Made by a program: the position numbers and the translations under genes. The notes beneath the pieces are model-generated. The model did not search any database, was not told the DNA's origin, and worked only from the letters and a program-made list of their open reading frames with translations. From Acanthacorydalis orientalis (lineage: Eukaryota > Arthropoda > Insecta > Megaloptera > Corydalidae), in contig CM068315.1 of assembly GCA_034766995.1 (NCBI GenBank), forward strand, positions 46,943,662 through 47,007,661: a stretch of DNA of 64,000 bases, in the 5' to 3' direction. Within the stretch, counting starts at the first letter, position 1; each line of letters starts with the position of its first letter. Of this stretch, positions 58,652-64,000 are shown in pieces.

Positions 58652-58656
<5 letters not shown>
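57861..58656 (-). mobile_element. pogo/Tigger-like element, deletion derivative
   Basis: The right end, read inward, is GGGGAGACCGGGGTTAAGTA followed by AACC, directly next to a TA tract. Two candidate left ends match it: GGGAGACTGTGTCTAAGTGA at 57861 and, less complete, CCCGGGGCTAACTGAACC near 58053. The interior carries a pogo-type transposase C-terminus on the minus strand. The left limit is therefore uncertain (57861 or about 58050). Confidence 0.5.
58210..58610 (-). pseudogene. pogo/Tigger-type transposase C-terminal remnant
   Basis: One minus-strand frame reads FMPDTDNFDAV, stop, TDLPDFVANKSVATEPGITE, SVAATI, stop, TPRRSFEKQTDFKSVLENIQ, WHLKAGPRKGHTRKRCKR, stop, TSIVLTDLPVMKELAVDQEK and VEQRKKGASTKVV, stop. 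The pattern F-P-x-VTDRP at the start and (I/L)-x-P-x-KAGPRK ... RKRG-K-x-x-LTDTPxK later is what I know from the C-terminal tail of Tigger/pogo transposases after the DDE domain. The catalytic domain itself is not present. Four stops make it a pseudogene. A host gene of pogo ancestry is less likely, given the flanking inverted repeats. Confidence 0.55.
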
Positions 58657-58722
<66 letters not shown>

Positions 58723-59770
58723 CATTTTGTGTGCGTCTGGATGTATGAATATGTATTTGCTTTTTTATAATAATTTAAATTTGATTCGTCTACAGAGGAT
58801 CATCTACTCTGTTACAATTGTGTATTTATTTCTAGAATTCGCATTAAATGTCTCGACACTTAACATACGTGTAGAACAATTATATACAGTAGGAGTATTT
58901 GAAATGCATGTCTGGTACCACATGTAAGCAAATGAAGTATGATCTAGAACAAGACGGTCAACGTTTAACAATGCTCTTTTGTCTAGAGATTATAACAAAG
59001 GTTACGGTGTTATGTGTATGATCTGTTTCCCTCGGGCAACCCAGGGCAGACATTTTAGTTAATAAAGTAATCTCAAGCTACTGAGTATTTCGTATAGTTA
59101 CAGCGTAACGCCTGTCGTTTATTTAAACTCGGGTCGTTGTTGGATATTATGGTTTTGAAACGAAAACCACTCTAATGGTTTTTAAAGATCATCGTTTGTA
59201 CAAGATTAAAAAGAGAATAATAAGTAGAAAATGAGACTATTAAAATTATATTTAAAGCAAAACAAAGTGCTTTACCGCAAGTTCTGTTATTACAAAGCAA
59301 CGCAGCAATTTCTGTTTTTACAAATTATAAAATGGTATTTTATTTTTATAACTCATTTATGCGTAGTTTTTATAGAAAATCAAGGAATATTTTATATTAC
59401 AGGACTATTTTCTCGGAACATAACAGTATTTGTATCAATATATACTTAATTTATTAATCCCATTCATCAACATTAAAAACGATTTTCTCATAATGAAAGT
59501 GTAATAATTCATAGAATGTAATATTTTATTCGTGCTATATATATGAGGTAAAACAATGTAATATAATGTTGTTTTATATAATTGATTAGTTAAATAACTG
59601 TATGAAATATTAAAGTAGTGAATCATAATTAAAGTTTATCGATTTATCATTTTATTATATATGTTTATTATTGTAGTTATTTGAAAAATCACAAAATTTT
59701 GTATGCACTTCTAAATAAAAAATCAAATATCAAAAATTAGATTTTTTTAAGAAAATGTATAATCTAATTA

Positions 59771-59814
<44 letters not shown>
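58657..59814. other. Spacer, nothing assigned
   Basis: Starts with TA then TG repeats (to about 58722) and ends with a TA tract (59774-59817). About 58950-59180 is less AT-rich (CCCTCGGGCAACCCAGGGCA and following) but unassigned. Small AT-rich frames here have no motifs. Confidence 0.5.
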
Positions 59815-59819
<5 letters not shown>

Positions 59820-60976
59820 AGTAATTATAACAGTGGACTAAATATATAATATATCAAGGTAAAAAGGTTATAAAGGTTTATAACAAATATATAAAGGTTT
59901 ATAAATAAATTATTAAAAATGTTATATATATATATATATATATATATCACGGTAATTATAACAATGGACTAAATCATATATTTTTCATATTAAAATATTA
60001 CACCTTTGCGTTTGTGTGTAATAAAAAAGATTTTTCCAAATGTAACAAAATATTTTCCAAAATCCTTACTGATATGATGTAAATCTTTTATATAATTATG
60101 AATTTTCACGAGTATCATGAAAAATATCTGCTTTTGATACTTCATATGACGGACTATTTTCAAAATTATCTTAAAAATGACTTGTAACAAAAAATATTTC
60201 AGTTTTATTCAAAAAATGAAGTTATAAGCAACAGTATTCACTTACATTTTTAATTATAATCATGTTAATTTAATTTCAAATAAAACTTGAGATTTATTCT
60301 TCTTCTTCAATGACGGTATTTTCTTTTTGTGATGTTTTGCGAGTACGAAAATATTCTTACGGTAACAGACCTTTATATCAGTTTATTTTTCCTTTGTAAA
60401 TGGTCGAATACTCGCATAAAGTGGAAATAATTGAATTTTTTCATATATTTTCGACCTACTGTTTTGGGTGAAAGATCTAAAATCTGAAATTGTGAACTAT
60501 CATCTAAAGATGTTTTATAAAACATCTGATAAGAAGCATCTTTTATAAATCTGATCCATTGTATTTTCAACCAATAAACAGATACGAGTACTCTCTTAAT
60601 ATTTTTCGTTCTCTTTGTAATTGATTTCGTTAGAGATTTTTTTTCCAATACCAATATCATTGTTTGTTTTTGAGCTTTAATCAAAGGAGTTGACTTAACT
60701 TAAAGGTTATTTACCTTGAAAATAAATATAGTTTTATATAAGAATCAGATAGGTATATGCACTTTTCCAGAAAAACAAAGTATACCGTAAAGTGACTCGT
60801 CCACTATCAAAATAAACAAAAACCGAATTAAGTTTGCAGTCATCAAACGGTACATTGTTTAATTTTTTTCTAAGTTCTTCAAGATTATTAAAAGAAAAAT
60901 AATTGTAATATAAGATGAATCTTTAAATCATTTTTTTCAATTTTTTAACTTAGTCCATTGTCACAATTACCGGCAC
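59815..60976. mobile_element. Unclassified inverted-repeat element with a duplicated left end
   Basis: The right end, read inward, is GTGCCGGTAATTGTGACAAT followed by GGACTAAGT (60948-60976). Two left ends match it: TGCCAGTAATTATAACAGTG then GACTAAAT at 59816, and CACGGTAATTATAACAATGG then ACTAAAT at 59948. Both left ends directly follow a (TA)n tract. The outer span is about 1.16 kb, the inner about 1.03 kb. TA-flanked ends suggest a Tc1/mariner-type element. Minus-strand frames inside (59990-60190 and 60373-60684) are lysine/asparagine-rich; the latter has a weakly HTH-like LSPKTVGRKYMKKFNYF, but I cannot assign a family. Confidence 0.55.
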
Positions 60977-63707
60977 ATATAAACTGTATAGAATTTATTT
61001 AAAACCTTTTCCATTACCACAATTTTCTAATATAAATTATTTAAATATTCTATAATACCAAAATGATTATTTGATATAAATATTTTACTTATTTGTTTTC
61101 TTTAAATAATATTTTTAATGAAACTCTCATTATTTATTTGATATGTTGCTGTAAAAGATTATAAATTTAATATATAATAAAAAATAACTATTATTTCATT
61201 CATTTGATACAATATACTAAAAAAAATATCTCATTTAATGCTTTTACTGTTCAGTTTCAATTAACGTCCCCAAATAATGGTTACACTGAACGTGAATTTC
61301 AAGAATTATAAAGAAGTCGATTCCAATAGAGGATTTATTATGACAAACGACTGACCAATCTCATGCATTTGTATTCAACCCAAATTTATCTTCCAATTGA
61401 AAAATATCTTTATGAATATATTTGAAATATGCTTCTTCTTGACATAATTTTATAAATAATTCTATTCTTGAAATATGAATAAAAATGATATTTCAGTTAC
61501 CATTTTTTGATATCAAATAAATATATAAAAATTAGAATAATTCCTTCCAATATGTAAAACAAAAAGTTTTAGTTATACTAATTATATAATTCTATGATTT
61601 GATACAGATTTATTTATCAAAATAGAAAAAAATATTCAAAACACGTACTAGTCTAACAACAAATATATAAATAGAAAATCGTTATGAAAATCAAATACAA
61701 AACTTAACTATGATTAAAATTTCTTATAATGATTATTATAGCAGCAATATTTGCATATTTAATTCGTTTTTATTCTCGGTAGAATGATTTATGACTTATT
61801 ACAATTACTCCGTTTTATTTACTGAAATATTTTGTTGTTTAACAAGTTTAATGTTATTTTAATTACTTTTACAGAATTTTATCTTGATGTACAATTTATT
61901 ACTTATGTTAAAAAGTAATTTACTCATAAATTACACTAAAATTACAACACGTTATTTGAAATTAACGGATCAAATTTGTATTACATATTTTTAAATACGT
62001 TAAATCTAAGTAGAGAATTTACATGTTTTATGTTATAATAAAAAAATATTTCAAAAGTCTTTATATTTCTATTCGATAACGATTATTAAGGTTTTTAAAA
62101 GTACATGTTTTATTACTTTTTATATTATGATAATTATTTTAGACTATTTATAAATCTGTTTGATTTACTTACACTACTATTTTTTAAAAGTGTGTATTCA
62201 GTCAGTATTATATAAAGTATTTATTCATTTTTTATATATTTTAATAACAATTCATATATTTTTTTATGAAAACTATATAAGAATAAAACTAAGCTAAAAT
62301 ATTAAAAAGTGAACCAGAGCATCGCATGAAAAATGGGAATAGTAAGAGATGAATTAATGAATTTTTTTTTTCGTTGAATGTTACTATAAGTTTAAGTATG
62401 CTAACATTTTAGAAATATTTAATATATAATAATTTACTAACAAACATGTATTTTAAACAAACAACTACTTGGATACTTATTTTCTCTGATATTTTTCTAT
62501 CTTATTTTATTCTTTTTCTGATTATCTTCCTTTCGCAATTTTTTAAATTAATAATTTATAAAATGTGTTATTACAAATAAGTTATGCATTTAAAAATATT
62601 AAAGTGTTATATATTATAAGAAATCGTTTAACTGTAAACATCAAATCTCTTAAGACAAAAATGCAATTAAATTTTAGTTATTATCGAACCGAGTCAGATA
62701 ATTACATACTGAAAGATGAATCTTAGCTGCTTATATAAATGATAAAAGTTATGGTAATTATTTTTTTCATTTTATGAAAAAATGTTTTATTTATTTTATA
62801 TTGATTTTTTGAAAATAGGGTCAAACCTCCCTATGTTCCCATACTCATAATTTCCTTCATTACAGAAAATATTTGTTTATTATAAACCAAGTAGAATGGA
62901 AATATCTGTGTGGTTCGGAATACTTTTCTTTCAAGACATACAATCTATAAGTCTAACAGATTAATTCTCATTTTTCTTTCACTTGAATATCATTTTGCAG
63001 ATCAACGTACTGCAATTGCAAATTAATACAAAATATGCTAATTTTGACATGAAAGTGAGGTCTGATTACAAAATAGCATTAAGGGATATAGATTAAACCC
63101 CTGATTGTAATAATACTATATACTAAAAATAATTGGAATATACTTGTATAATTCTGTTATTAATTTTAAACTATAAACAAATAATAAATGTTTGTAGTAT
63201 TAAAAACTTGATATACAATATTTTTTAAGATATTTTAATGCATAATTGAGTGTATAATACTTGAGAGTTATGATAAATTTGAACAGATGTTTAAAAAATA
63301 AAAATCTTTTAATTTCGTTTATTTACATAAATTTTTAAGTATCTATTCAAGCTGAAATACTGTACTGACATTACGAATTTAAATTCGATATAATGTTTAT
63401 TAAATGAGCTAAAAATCAAAACAGACAATTCTAAAAAAGGATGAAAAAACGTATTTACCAAACCACTACAACCCGTACTTACAATTGTCATTGTATTTGA
63501 TCGTATAAATGAGTATTTGTATTTTTACCTTTTTTAGTGAAAGCTTCCGGTAATAGATTGACATGGAATTCATGAAAGTTAAAAGCTCTATTCTCGAAAA
63601 GTGCTTCGATCGTTATTTGTTGTCTGAAAACAAACATATTTGCAATTAGGTTTATTAATGTTAGAAATCTAGAATATGTCATATGTGATAAAAAATCAAT
63701 AAATTTC

Positions 63708-63710
<3 letters not shown>
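60977..63710. other. AT-rich stretch, nothing recognised
   Basis: About 2.7 kb without TA tracts, transposon similarity or convincing reading frames. It is the longest stretch in the window free of microsatellites. Confidence 0.6.

Positions 63711-63742
<32 letters not shown>
63711..63742. repeat. (TA)n tract abutting the edge mariner
   Basis: About 32 bp of TA ending exactly at the terminal repeat that starts at 63743. Confidence 0.95.
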
Positions 63743-63746
<4 letters not shown>

Positions 63747-64000
63747 GTTGATGTAAAAATAATTGAAGTTTTTACGTATTGAGTATAAAGACTCATATAT
63801 AATATCATTTAAAAATTATATTTATTAATTAAAATAAATACAAATGGCCTATACACATTTCTCCCAATGGGAGACAAGTTTGTTTATTCCTACAAGATAG
63901 AATTCTGGAGTCCTTGAATTAACGAATTCATCGAAAGCGCTTTGAGCTGATGCTTGATCTTTGAAAACCTTCTTTTGTAGGAAATCACAATGTTTAAAAA
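63743..64000 (-). mobile_element. Mariner element, 3' end, continues beyond the window
   Basis: The terminal repeat TTAGGTTGATGTAAAAATAA then TTGAAGTTTTT is related to, but distinct from, the family A ends. It is followed by about 80 bp of non-coding sequence and the 3' end of a transposase gene. The remainder lies outside the window, so completeness cannot be judged. Confidence 0.85.
63849..64000 (-). CDS. Mariner transposase C-terminus (partial)
   Basis: Open on the minus strand for about 50 codons from the window edge to a TAG at 63849. It reads FKHCDFLQKKVFKDQASAQS, then AFDEFVNSRTPEFYLVGINK and LVSHWEKCV. The pattern F-x-S-R-x-P-E-F-Y-x-x-G-I-x-K-L-x-x-x-W-x-K-C is the usual mariner C-terminus. 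No stop or frameshift is seen. The usual last residues after the Trp-Glu-Lys-Cys block (a GEYF-like tail) are cut short by the stop. The catalytic triad would lie outside the window. Confidence 0.75.
   Translation of the reverse strand, partial: FKHCDFLQKKVFKDQASAQSAFDEFVNSRTPEFYLVGINKLVSHWEKCV

Overview
The window looks like a repeat-dense intergenic or heterochromatic stretch of a very AT-rich animal genome, most likely an arthropod. It has no bacterial-style gene packing, long runs of A/T, about sixty TA-dinucleotide microsatellites (roughly one per kilobase), and nearly every recognisable protein similarity is to a DNA transposon of the Tc1/mariner/pogo superfamily, plus piggyBac and a hAT-like remnant. 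The organism assignment is inference from repeat content and composition; no host gene was found that could settle it. Most apparent reading frames are (TA)n read as Ile-Tyr, or antisense frames of transposons.

Layout. 1-9 kb: two adjacent short mariner relics (1222-2341), empty AT-rich DNA, a hAT-like MITE (7651-8053). 9-20 kb: more copies of the same short mariner family (here family A) and one near-full-length mariner of another family (C, 14555-15792). 21.9-25.7 kb: a mariner-bounded unit whose interior is a decayed piggyBac transposase (21896-22749), a duplicated unknown repeat, and two relic Tc1/mariner-type transposases. 26-31 kb: two copies of a catalytic-domain-only mariner family (B) and another A copy. 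31.4-35 kb: an inverted duplication on either side of a near-full-length mariner (D, 32481-33710) sitting inside a TA tract. 37.9-38.9 kb: a three-unit tandem array. 39.6-42.3 kb: A and B copies. 44.7-46.0 kb: an unclassified 1.3 kb inverted-repeat unit with an internal duplication. 48.8-54 kb: A and B copies and very long TA tracts. 55.9-56.8 kb: the youngest element (E), GC-richer than its surroundings, with perfect 27-bp terminal repeats and an open catalytic-domain frame. 57.9-58.7 kb: a pogo/Tigger-like remnant. 59.8-61.0 kb: a second unclassified inverted-repeat element. 61-63.7 kb: nothing recognised. 63743 to the edge: the 3' end of another mariner with an open frame.

Two patterns run through the window. 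First, deletion derivatives dominate. Family A copies keep the terminal repeats and only the N-terminal DNA-binding part of the transposase, all apparently with the same 3' junction; families B and E keep only the catalytic part. Second, elements with TA target sites repeatedly abut (TA)n tracts, so insertion into, or seeding of, TA microsatellites seems to be a main force shaping the region. No element seen here is evidently autonomous; the edge element is cut off and cannot be judged.

The most unusual single object is the mariner-bounded piggyBac fragment. Family names are assigned from remembered sequence motifs, not from database searches, and repeat identities were judged by eye.
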